DNA from: DATMFV01 sp964651005
GTDB lineage: Bacteria; Verrucomicrobiota; Verrucomicrobiia; Chthoniobacterales; Chthoniobacteraceae
DNA length: 14,717 nucleotides
Direction of reading: 5' to 3'
Assembly (NCBI GenBank): GCA_964651005.1
Contig: CAZYVL010000062.1
Location: forward strand, 1 to 14,717
Position 1 is the stretch's first letter, and each line of letters begins with the position of its first letter. This document shows positions 6,867 to 13,463 of this stretch, piece after piece. The translations under genes and the position numbers were made by a program. The notes beneath the pieces are model-generated. The model saw only the letters and a list, made by a program, of their open reading frames with translations, was not told the origin of the DNA and searched no databases.

Positions 6867-9302
6867 CTACCGCGTCGGCTGAACATCGTAAGCCTTTCCG
6901 CCTTCCGCGTGGAACTCCGTCAGCCATTCCTTCCCGTCCGGTTTGCTGCTGGCGACCGCGTGCTCTCCCTCGCCGATTTTCACGGCCTCCCGGGTTCTCA
7001 GCTTGCACGGGCCGGAAACAAGAGCCGTCAAGGTTCCGTGCCGGAGCTTTCCGCCCGCCCACTGGAGATCGACCTGAACCCCGCCCCTGGCCCGCAAGCC
7101 GTGGACGCTTCCCTCGGACCACTCGGCGGGGAGCGCGGGAAGCAGGGCGATCTCCCCGGTATGGCTTTGCAACAGCATTTCGGCGACGGCGGCGGTTCCG
7201 CCCAGATTGCCGTCGATCTGGAAGACGACGGCCCGGTTGCTCCAGGGGCACCCATCCATCAGGTTCGGGAACGTGACCCCGGTGAGCAGATCGAAAAGCG
7301 CCCCGCGGGCCTTGGCGCTCTCGCCGAGACGCGCCCAGAGATTGGCCCGCCAGGCGAGGCTCCAGCCGGTGTTGGCACTGTTGCTGAAGGGGGCTTTTGC
7401 CGTGCCGCTCTCTTTCTCAAGGCGCGCGAGGAGCGATTTGCGGGCCGCTTGCGCCAGCTCCGGGGTCGTGCGCGGGGTGATCTGCCACCCCGGCGCGACG
7501 GCGTAGAGATGGGAGAGGTGGCGATGGTTCGGCTCGCGCTCCCGGTACTCTTGCGACCACTCCATCAGGCGGCCATCCTTGCCGATTTGCGGACCGGCCA
7601 GCTTCGCCCGGGCCGCGCGCACCGCATCGACGAAGGCGTCGGTCTCGCCCAGCAGCTCTGCCGCCGCCAGGCAGTTGTCGAAGAGCTCCGCGATGATCTC
7701 CTGATCCATCGCAGGCCCCATATCCAGCCCCACCCCCTTCTTCTGCCCGGGAAGCAGGAAGTAATTTTCCGGGGAGGAGGAAGGGCCGCTGACCAGCTTG
7801 CCCGTCTTCGGGTTCGGCACCAGCCAGGCGAGGAAAAACTGCGCGGCCTCTTTCATCGCCGGGTAGGCCCGGTCCTTCAGGAACGCACGGTCTTGCGTAA
7901 ACCGGTAGTGCTCCCAGAGGTGCTGGCAAAGCCAGCCCGCTGCCGGAGTCCAGAGCGTCACCCCCTGGACCGGAGAGGTGAAAAACCAGCCGTTGGTGCG
8001 GTGGGCGAGCACGAACCCGGGGCAGCCGAAAACCTCCCGGGCGGTCTTGCGCCCGTTCACCCGCAAGGCGTCGATCATGTCGAAGAGAGGCCGGTGACAC
8101 TCGCTCAGGTTGGCCGTCTCCGCGGGCCAGTAGTTCATCTCGACGTTGATGTTGAAATGCCAGCCCGAGAACCACGGCGGGGCGAGCCTGTCGTTCCAGA
8201 TCCCTTGCAGATTGGCGGGCAGGCCGCCGTCGCGGGAGGAGCTGATGAGCAGATAACGCCCATACTGGAAATAGAGCGCCGCCAGAGATTCATCGCGATG
8301 TCCTTCCCGAATCCCCCGCAGGCGTTCGTCCGTCGGGAGGCTGGCGGGATTGGAAGAGTTGGCAGGATCACCAAGCTCCAGCGACACCCGCCCGAAGAGC
8401 GCCTGGTAATCCTGGAGATGCGCCTCGCGGAGCTTCGGATAGGGAATCCGCGCCGCCGCCGCAAGACGCTCGCCGCAACCCGCCAGGGCGTTGCTGCCGC
8501 GATAATCGGTGGCGGCTGAGAGCAGCAGGGTGACGGCATTCGCCTTCTCCACGCGGAGAACCCCGTCGCGGCTGCTGACGCGCCCCCCCTCCGGCAGCGC
8601 CTGAAGCCGGGCGACAAACCGGGTTCCGGCGGTCGGCTTCCCGCGATCCGCCTGCCCGGAGAGTTCGATCCCGGCGTTTCCGTACGAGGCGCTTTCGGCA
8701 TCCGCCTCGCGGTCGAGCGTGGCGCTAAAGCTGATGCGCCCCGGCTGGTTGCAGTGCAGCCGGATCACCACCACCGCGTCGGGCGCGCTGCAAAACACCT
8801 CGCGGGTGAAAACGGCCTCTCCCTCGCGATAGCGCACGGTGGCGGTCGCGGTGCTCAAGTCGAGTTCCCGGCGGTACTCGGTAGGTTGCGCTTCCCCTTC
8901 AAAGGCAAGCCGCAGATCGCCGAGCGGCTGGTAGGAGCCCAGCGGGCGGGGGGCCAGGAGTTCGTGCGCCGCCGTCGCCTGGGCCTTGTCATTTTTGCCC
9001 TCGAAAATTAGACGGCGAATCTCCGGGATCTTTTTGTACGCGCCTGCCCGGTCGAGATTTTGGGCGTGCCCGGACCAAACGGTGCCTTCGTTGAGCTGGA
9101 GCCGCTCCTGGCGCACCCCGCCGAAGACCATCGCGCCAAGCCGTCCATTGCCGACGGGAAGGGCTTCGGACCACGACGCAGCCGGTTTGTCATACCAGAG
9201 CATCGTTTCTGTGGATGGGGCGGCGACGGCGGGGTGAGACGCGAACATGACGGACGCCAGATACATCAGCATCCCGCGAAAAAACCAAAACGAATTCCTC
9301 AT
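6867..9302 (-). CDS. secreted glycoside hydrolase family 95 (alpha-L-fucosidase)
   Basis: The 811-residue product begins with a signal peptide: a positive N-terminus, a hydrophobic core 'GMLMYLASVMFA', and a likely cut after AVA near residue 27, so it is exported. 'WYDKPAASWSEALPVGNGRL' and 'QLNEGTVWSG' mark the GH95 N-terminal domain. Residues matching the active site of Bifidobacterium 1,2-alpha-L-fucosidase AfcA are present: N384 and N386 in 'HFNINVEMNYWP' (water-activating), E512 in 'SSSPENYF' (general acid) and D697 in 'FQIDGNLGG'. GH95 members release terminal L-fucose, mostly alpha-1,2 linked, and some act on L-galactose. About 800 residues is the normal size. No other carbohydrate-active enzyme, sulfatase or sugar transporter is seen nearby, so it is not part of an obvious polysaccharide locus. 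The ATG at 9302 has only a weak AGG before it. Confidence 0.93.
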   Translation of the reverse strand: MRNSFWFFRGMLMYLASVMFASHPAVAAPSTETMLWYDKPAASWSEALPVGNGRLGAMVFGGVRQERLQLNEGTVWSGHAQNLDRAGAYKKIPEIRRLIFEGKNDKAQATAAHELLAPRPLGSYQPLGDLRLAFEGEAQPTEYRRELDLSTATATVRYREGEAVFTREVFCSAPDAVVVIRLHCNQPGRISFSATLDREADAESASYGNAGIELSGQADRGKPTAGTRFVARLQALPEGGRVSSRDGVLRVEKANAVTLLLSAATDYRGSNALAGCGERLAAAARIPYPKLREAHLQDYQALFGRVSLELGDPANSSNPASLPTDERLRGIREGHRDESLAALYFQYGRYLLISSSRDGGLPANLQGIWNDRLAPPWFSGWHFNINVEMNYWPAETANLSECHRPLFDMIDALRVNGRKTAREVFGCPGFVLAHRTNGWFFTSPVQGVTLWTPAAGWLCQHLWEHYRFTQDRAFLKDRAYPAMKEAAQFFLAWLVPNPKTGKLVSGPSSSPENYFLLPGQKKGVGLDMGPAMDQEIIAELFDNCLAAAELLGETDAFVDAVRAARAKLAGPQIGKDGRLMEWSQEYREREPNHRHLSHLYAVAPGWQITPRTTPELAQAARKSLLARLEKESGTAKAPFSNSANTGWSLAWRANLWARLGESAKARGALFDLLTGVTFPNLMDGCPWSNRAVVFQIDGNLGGTAAVAEMLLQSHTGEIALLPALPAEWSEGSVHGLRARGGVQVDLQWAGGKLRHGTLTALVSGPCKLRTREAVKIGEGEHAVASSKPDGKEWLTEFHAEGGKAYDVQPTR

Positions 9303-9425
9303 AAATAGCCTGGATGTTGTAAATGCCGATGTTATCCCGATTCATTGCTCCCGGGGAAATGAAAATCTTCCTCGCGCGGGGTTTGGCCGTGCGGGAAATC
9401 GCTCGCTCCCCGGCCTTTCCCCCGG

Positions 9426-9431
9426 TATTCT
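9426..9431 (+). promoter_or_regulatory. possible -10 box right before DUF423 start (leaderless?)
   Basis: TATTCT at 9426-9431 ends six bases before the ATG at 9438 and no Shine-Dalgarno is present. This spacing would place the transcription start at or next to the start codon, giving a leaderless mRNA. No good -35 was identified, so confidence is low. Confidence 0.25.
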
Positions 9432-9437
9432 CCGCGC

Positions 9438-9800
9438 ATGATCGCCCTTCGCATCGCCGCCATTTTCGGGTTTCTCGCCGTCGCGCTCGGAGCTTTCGGG
9501 GCGCACGGCCTCAAGGAAGTGCTGGAGCGCCACGGCACCGTGGCAACCTGGCATACCGGCGCGCTCTATCATCTGGTGCACGCCGTCGTGCTGCTGGTGC
9601 TCGCGATGCGTCTTTCCAGCACGGGCGGCGGCGCGCCCTCGCTGGCGTTTTGGCTCTTCGCGGCGGGGATCGTGGTTTTCAGCGGGAGCCTCTATCTTTA
9701 TTCAACCACCGGCGTGCGCGCGTTTGCGCGGGTGACGCCGCTGGGCGGGCTGAGCCTGCTGGCGGGGTGGCTGGTGCTGGCGATCCGCGGGTTGAGATAG
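9438..9800 (+). CDS. DUF423 (YgdD-like) small membrane protein
   Basis: The 120-residue product has the length and pattern of the DUF423 family: a first helix containing GAFGAHGL (about 18-25), a second helix after 'WHTGALYHLVHAV', a third with 'FSGSLYLY' (about 81-88), then 'TPLGGLSLLAGWLVLA' (about 100-115). It is an inner-membrane protein with four predicted helices. The family is widespread but its function is unknown. The ATG at 9438 gives the standard N-terminus. It is divergent from the GH95 gene across 135 bases, and its stop lies only four bases from the convergent recJ stop, with no terminator in between. Confidence 0.92.
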   Translation: MIALRIAAIFGFLAVALGAFGAHGLKEVLERHGTVATWHTGALYHLVHAVVLLVLAMRLSSTGGGAPSLAFWLFAAGIVVFSGSLYLYSTTGVRAFARVTPLGGLSLLAGWLVLAIRGLR

Positions 9801-9804
9801 CCAA

Positions 9805-11547
9805 CTACGCGGTAGGCGACCGGACGCTGCGAATCCCCTGGATCTGCATTTGCACGCTGACGCGCCCGCGCCAGGCGTTGCGTTCGATGCGGAAGGCGAC
9901 ATCCCACGGCGGGGGCGGCAGTTCCTCCGGCAGCGCGTTGAAAAAGATCGCCTCCCGTTCCGCGCCCTCTTGCGCAAGCGTGAGGCGGAGATGCTTCTCC
10001 TTGAGCACGACCGGCGCGCCCGCCGCGCAGACGCCGCGCGCCAGCCAGAGCGGTTGCGCGTTGCCGATGCCGAAGGGTTGCAGCCGTTCGTGGCTCTCCA
10101 GGAAGGCGAGATCGACCTCGCCCAGCGCGATCTCCCCGTCGAGCCGCACCGTGGGCTGGAGCGCCTCCTCGGTCAACAACGCGCGGGCGCGCTCCAGAAA
10201 CCGCTCGCGGAATGCCTCGAAACGTTCCCGCCGGACGGTGATCCCCGCCGCCATTTCGTGCCCGCCGAATTTCTCCAGCAGCGGGCCGCACGCTTCGAGC
10301 GCCTCCATTAGCGAGAGGCCCGCGATGCTCCGCCCGCTCCCTTTGCCCACGCCGTCTTCATCGAACCCGACGACAAACGCAGGCCGGTGAAACGCCCGGC
10401 TCAGGCGCGAGGCGACGATCCCGAGGACGCCGGGGTGCCACCCGTCGCCGCCCACGACGAGCGCGGCGTGCGCCGCCGGATCGCCCACCTGCCGTTGCGC
10501 CGCCTCGTGCGTCTCCTTTTCCACGCGCTGGCGTTCGCGGTTGCGCGTGTCGAGCCGCTCCGCAAGCTGGCGGGCGCGCGCCGGGTCTTCGGTGAGCAGC
10601 AGTTCCAGCGCCTCCTCGGCCTCGCCGAGCCGACCCGCCGCGTTCAGGCGCGGCCCGAGCTGGAAACCGACATCGGAAGGCTTCAGCGGGAGGGAAACCC
10701 CCGCCTTCTCCATCAGCGCGCGCAGCCCCGGCCACCGCGTCTCCTCCATTTGCGCCAGCCCGCGCCGGACGAGGATGCGGTTTTCTCCCGTGAGCGGCAC
10801 GAGATCGGCCACCGTCCCGAGCGCAATCAGGTCGAGATGCTCGCGCAGGTCGAACTGCGCCACGTCGAGAGGCCGTGTCTTGAGCAGGCCGTGGCAGAGC
10901 TTGAAGACGATCCCGGCGCTGCAAAGCGCGCGGTGCGCCTCGCCTGTTTCGCCTGCCTCGCCTATCGCGCCACCAGGTTGCTTCGGGTTGACGAGCGCCG
11001 CGCAACGCGGGAGCGCATGCGCCTCCTGGCATTCGTGGTGATCGAGCACGATCACTTCGACGCCGCCCGCCTCCAGTTCCTCGATCTCTGGAGCCGACGC
11101 GGTGCCGCAGTCAACGGCGATCAGCAGCCCGGGCCGGTGCTCTTCCACGCAACGGGTGATCCCCTCGCGCGAAAGCCCGTAGCCTTCCTCCATCCGGCGC
11201 GGCAGAAAGCAGGCGGGGTCCGCGCCGTACGCCCGGAGCATCCGCGCCAGCAGCGCGAGCGAAGTCACGCCGTCCACGTCGTAGTCGCCGTAGAGGACCA
11301 GGCGGCGGCCCGCGTCGAGCGCGGCGAAAATCCGATCAACGGCGGCGCGCATCCCGGCGAGTTCAAACGGATCGCCGAGCGTCTTGAGCAGCGGATGAAG
11401 AAATCGGCGCGCCTCTTCCACGCCAGTGTAGCCCCGGCGGACCAGCAGCGCGGCCACGGCGGGGCCGCACCCCAGCTCCCGGGCGAGAGGCCGGAGAGCG
11501 GATGGATCGACAGGGGCAGGAAGCAGCCAGCGGGCAGAAGGGTTCAC
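9805..11547 (-). CDS. recJ: single-stranded-DNA-specific exonuclease RecJ
   Basis: RecJ degrades single-stranded DNA 5' to 3' in recombinational and mismatch repair, using Mn/Mg bound by DHH-family motifs. The roughly 580-residue product has the family order: LYGDYDVDGVTS near residues 85-96, 'LLIAVDCGTASAPEIE', VLDHHEC with the DHH triad near 169-171, 'LIALGTVADLVPLTGENR', 'GPRLNAAGRLG', then the DHHA1 block 'GWHPGVLGIVASRL', 'GSGRSIAGLSLMEAL' and 'FGGHEMAAGIT'. Length is normal. No ATG start is available: GTG at 11547 overlaps the stop of a tiny leader ORF (GTGA), and TTG at 11559 is the alternative. I prefer the GTG. An insert of three 9-base repeats encodes Gly-Glu-rich residues before 'LCSAGIVFKL'. 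The gene follows the flavodoxin by about 100 bases. Confidence 0.96.
   Translation of the reverse strand: MNPSARWLLPAPVDPSALRPLARELGCGPAVAALLVRRGYTGVEEARRFLHPLLKTLGDPFELAGMRAAVDRIFAALDAGRRLVLYGDYDVDGVTSLALLARMLRAYGADPACFLPRRMEEGYGLSREGITRCVEEHRPGLLIAVDCGTASAPEIEELEAGGVEVIVLDHHECQEAHALPRCAALVNPKQPGGAIGEAGETGEAHRALCSAGIVFKLCHGLLKTRPLDVAQFDLREHLDLIALGTVADLVPLTGENRILVRRGLAQMEETRWPGLRALMEKAGVSLPLKPSDVGFQLGPRLNAAGRLGEAEEALELLLTEDPARARQLAERLDTRNRERQRVEKETHEAAQRQVGDPAAHAALVVGGDGWHPGVLGIVASRLSRAFHRPAFVVGFDEDGVGKGSGRSIAGLSLMEALEACGPLLEKFGGHEMAAGITVRRERFEAFRERFLERARALLTEEALQPTVRLDGEIALGEVDLAFLESHERLQPFGIGNAQPLWLARGVCAAGAPVVLKEKHLRLTLAQEGAEREAIFFNALPEELPPPPWDVAFRIERNAWRGRVSVQMQIQGIRSVRSPTA
10937..10963. 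repeat. 9-bp tandem repeat (three copies) inside recJ
   Basis: Units GCCTCGCCT, GTTTCGCCT and GCCTCGCCT on the plus strand lie directly next to each other. In the recJ frame they encode GEA-GET-GEA in the loop between the NPK motif and 'LCSAGIVFKL'. The reading frame is kept by any copy change. Confidence 0.7.
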
Positions 11548-11570
11548 AGGCGGGGGCAAACCGCCAGCAT
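11544..11570 (-). CDS. possible 8-codon leader ORF coupled to recJ
   Basis: ATG at 11570 is preceded by GAGG four bases upstream on the minus strand and opens an 8-residue frame (MLAVCPRL) whose TGA stop overlaps the GTG start of recJ as GTGA. This layout could feed ribosomes onto a start that has no good Shine-Dalgarno of its own. It may also be chance, as nothing supports conservation of the peptide. Confidence 0.3.
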   Translation of the reverse strand: MLAVCPRL

Positions 11571-11646
11571 GAAGCCTCGGACTCCGCCGGGGAAAGGCAA
11601 AAAATCCCGCCGGAAATCTTCAACCGCCTCAGGTCGCTCCGCCTTT

Positions 11647-12123
11647 TTAGGCCGCCTCAGACCGCTTGAGGACGGGTGCATGTTGCTGGAACCCCTGGAA
11701 CACGGTATCGAGCCAGGAGTCCAGCCCCGTTTCATAGTCGAGGTCGTTGTCGGAGCGTTCCGCGATGCGCACCGCGCCGAGCCGCTCGAACTCCGCATCG
11801 AGCGCCTTGCCGAACCCGCAGAAATCGGTGTAGCTCGAATCGCCAAGGGCGTAGACGGAGTAGTAGACGCGGGAGAGCGGTGCGGAGCGCGCTTTGAGCC
11901 AGTCGTAGAACTCCTCCGCGCCGGGGGGCGGCTCGCCTTCGCCGTAGGTGCTGGCGATGAGCAGGATGCGGCCTTCCAGGGCGTGCAGTTCAAAGCGGTA
12001 GTCCGCCATGTCCTTCGTGGACGGCTCGTAGCCGCGGTGGCTTGCCGCCGCCGCGACGGTGCGGGCGATCTCCTCGGCGTTCCCGGTGAGCGTGGCGTAG
12101 AGGATCAGGATGGATTGGCTCAT
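11647..12123 (-). CDS. stand-alone flavodoxin domain protein (MioC/CysJ-like)
   Basis: The 158-residue product is a single FMN-binding flavodoxin domain. The phosphate loop is TLTGNAE at residues 11-17 after the strand 'SILILYA'; STYGEGEPPPGAEEFYDWL at 58-76 and ALGDSSYTDFCGFGKALD at 92-109 supply the flavin-flanking loops. The pattern is that of MioC and of the flavodoxin half of sulfite reductase CysJ and P450 reductases, but no FAD/NADPH half follows. It probably carries electrons for an unknown partner in the cytoplasm. The ATG at 12123 begins at the normal family start; the frame remains open upstream to 12240, through repeats and basic residues without homology. Only a weak AAGAAAG precedes it. 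It lies between recA and recJ on the same strand. Confidence 0.9.
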   Translation of the reverse strand: MSQSILILYATLTGNAEEIARTVAAAASHRGYEPSTKDMADYRFELHALEGRILLIASTYGEGEPPPGAEEFYDWLKARSAPLSRVYYSVYALGDSSYTDFCGFGKALDAEFERLGAVRIAERSDNDLDYETGLDSWLDTVFQGFQQHAPVLKRSEAA

Positions 12124-12124
12124 G

Positions 12125-12157
12125 GCTTTCTTGCGGCTTTCTTGAGACTTTCTTGCG
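12125..12157. repeat. 11-bp tandem repeat (three copies) before the flavodoxin gene
   Basis: GCTTTCTTGCG, GCTTTCTTGAG and ACTTTCTTGCG follow each other on the plus strand, with a decayed fourth unit starting GCTTGG at 12158. On the minus strand this is a purine-rich AAGAAAG repeat that ends right before the flavodoxin ATG at 12123, so its last copy is the only Shine-Dalgarno-like sequence there. The copy pattern is seen directly; any role in translation is inference. Confidence 0.75.
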
Positions 12158-12285
12158 GCTTGGTCTGGCTCCGCGATTTCGCGGCCGACTTGTTCCAAGA
12201 TGCACGATTTCCGCCATGTCCGCTTCCGCGAACTTGCCATCCGCCTTCGCGGCGTTGTTTGGCCTGCTGCCGAGCCTGGTCGAGT

Positions 12286-13314
12286 CTAACTGCCGCTTTC
12301 CAGCTTCGCCTTGACGGCGGCTTCCAGTTCTTCGAAGAGCGCGGGGTCGTTCTTGAGCGCGTCCTTGGCGGCGTCCCGGCCCTGGGCGAGCTGGCCGCCC
12401 TTGTAGCTGATCCAGGAGCCGCGCTTTTCGAGGACGCCCTGCTCCAGCGCGAGATCGAGAAGCGACCCCGTGGAGGAGATCCCCTCGTTGTACATGATGT
12501 CGAACTCGCACTCCGTGAAAGGCGGCGCGACTTTGTTTTTGACGATCTTGAGCTTGGTCCGGTTGCCGGTGACGGTGCCGTCGCTCTGCTTGATCGCGCC
12601 GATGCGCCGGATGTCGCAGCGGACGCTGGAGTAGAACTTGAGCGCCTTGCCGCCCGGGGTCGTCTCCGGGTTGCCGAACATGACGCCGATCTTCTCGCGG
12701 ATCTGGTTGGTGAAGATGCAGGTGGTGCGCGCCTTGGAGATGAGCGCGGTGAGCTTGCGCAGCGCGGCGCTCATGAGGCGGGCCTGCGCGCCGACGGTCG
12801 TATCGCCGATCTCCCCGTCGAGTTCGGCCTTGGTGACGAGCGCGGCCACGGAGTCGAGCACCACGACATCGAGCGCGTTGGAGCGGATGAGCGTTTCGCA
12901 AATGCGGAGCGCCTCCTCGCCGGAACTCGGCTGCGAGACCAGGAGATCATCCACGTTGACGCCGAGCTTGCGGGCGTAGAGCGGGTCGAGCGCGTGTTCC
13001 ACGTCGATGAACGCCGCCAGGCCGCCGCGCTTCTGCGCCTGCGCGATGATGGTGAGCGTGAGGGTGGTCTTGCCGGAGGATTCCGGCCCGAAGATCTCGA
13101 CGATGCGCCCGCGCGGCACGCCGCCCACCCCGAGGGCGCGGTCGATGAGGATATTGCCCGAGGGAATCACCTCGACCTCCATCGAAGTCTTGTCGCCCAG
13201 GCGCATGATCGCCCCGGTGCCGTAATCCTTTTCGATCTGCTGGATCGCGAGGTCGAGGTTCTTGTTCCGCGCGGTGTTCTGCTTGTCTTCTGCGAGAGCT
13301 TCGGTCTTGGCCAT
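12286..13314 (-). CDS. recA: recombinase A
   Basis: RecA polymerises on single-stranded DNA, drives homologous strand exchange and triggers LexA self-cleavage where that system exists. The 342-residue product contains Walker A GPESSGKT at 76-83, IDVEHALDP at 103-111 with the catalytic Glu106, Walker B VVVLDSVAAL at 150-159, loop L1 around GDTTVGAQARLMS (170-182) and loop L2 around NQIREKIGVMFGNPETTPGG (203-222). The C-terminal tail is short compared with the 353-residue E. coli protein. L1 has TTVGA where SHVGL/SHMGL is common. The ATG at 13314 starts a typical MAKTEALAED N-terminus, without a clear Shine-Dalgarno. It lies 149 bases after murA; that gap holds an inverted repeat and direct repeats that could be regulatory. 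Confidence 0.98.
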   Translation of the reverse strand: MAKTEALAEDKQNTARNKNLDLAIQQIEKDYGTGAIMRLGDKTSMEVEVIPSGNILIDRALGVGGVPRGRIVEIFGPESSGKTTLTLTIIAQAQKRGGLAAFIDVEHALDPLYARKLGVNVDDLLVSQPSSGEEALRICETLIRSNALDVVVLDSVAALVTKAELDGEIGDTTVGAQARLMSAALRKLTALISKARTTCIFTNQIREKIGVMFGNPETTPGGKALKFYSSVRCDIRRIGAIKQSDGTVTGNRTKLKIVKNKVAPPFTECEFDIMYNEGISSTGSLLDLALEQGVLEKRGSWISYKGGQLAQGRDAAKDALKNDPALFEELEAAVKAKLESGS

Positions 13315-13321
13315 AAATATC

Positions 13322-13355
13322 GGTTCGGGGGTCAGTTCGGGGGTGCGATTCGGGC
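13322..13355. repeat. 12-bp spaced direct repeats just upstream of recA
   Basis: GGTTCGGGGGT (13322-13332), AGTTCGGGGGT (13334-13344) and a third partial copy GATTCGGGC (13347-13355) lie eight bases before the recA ATG. Read on the recA strand they are CCCGAAT, CCCCGAAC and CCCCGAAC at a 12-13 base pitch. They could be operator half-sites or a simple tandem duplication. Confidence 0.6.
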
Positions 13356-13398
13356 AAAACCTTAGGCGTGCCGCCCCCGCTTGGCGAGCACGAAGCGC

Positions 13399-13426
13399 GT
13401 TTTATCGTGAAAAAATGCGATAAAAC
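13399..13426. promoter_or_regulatory. inverted repeat between murA and recA
   Basis: GTTTTATCG (13399-13407) and CGATAAAAC (13418-13426) form perfect 9-base arms around TGAAAAAATG. The element is strikingly AT-rich in a GC-rich region and sits about 85 bases before recA and 37 bases after the murA stop. It could be an operator or an mRNA hairpin. It is not a normal intrinsic terminator: on the murA strand the T-run lies in the loop and not after the stem. Confidence 0.6.
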
Positions 13427-13463
13427 CCACCCGCGCTCCCGAAACCGCCGCCGCCGGGGAGAT

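Noticed and set aside
11548..11646. T-run after CCGGCGGGA in the flavodoxin-recJ gap as an intrinsic terminator
   Set aside because: No inverted repeat stands directly before the six T residues on the minus strand, so no terminator hairpin can form.
10387..13365. Plus-strand open frame of 992 codons opposite recJ, flavodoxin and recA
   Set aside because: Antisense to three clear genes, biased composition and no domain. It is a shadow of GC-rich codon use.
13315..13463. Standard LexA box before recA
   Set aside because: Neither CTGT-N8-ACAG nor TGTTC-N4-GAACA was found in this gap; only the direct GAAC repeats and the AT-rich inverted repeat are present.
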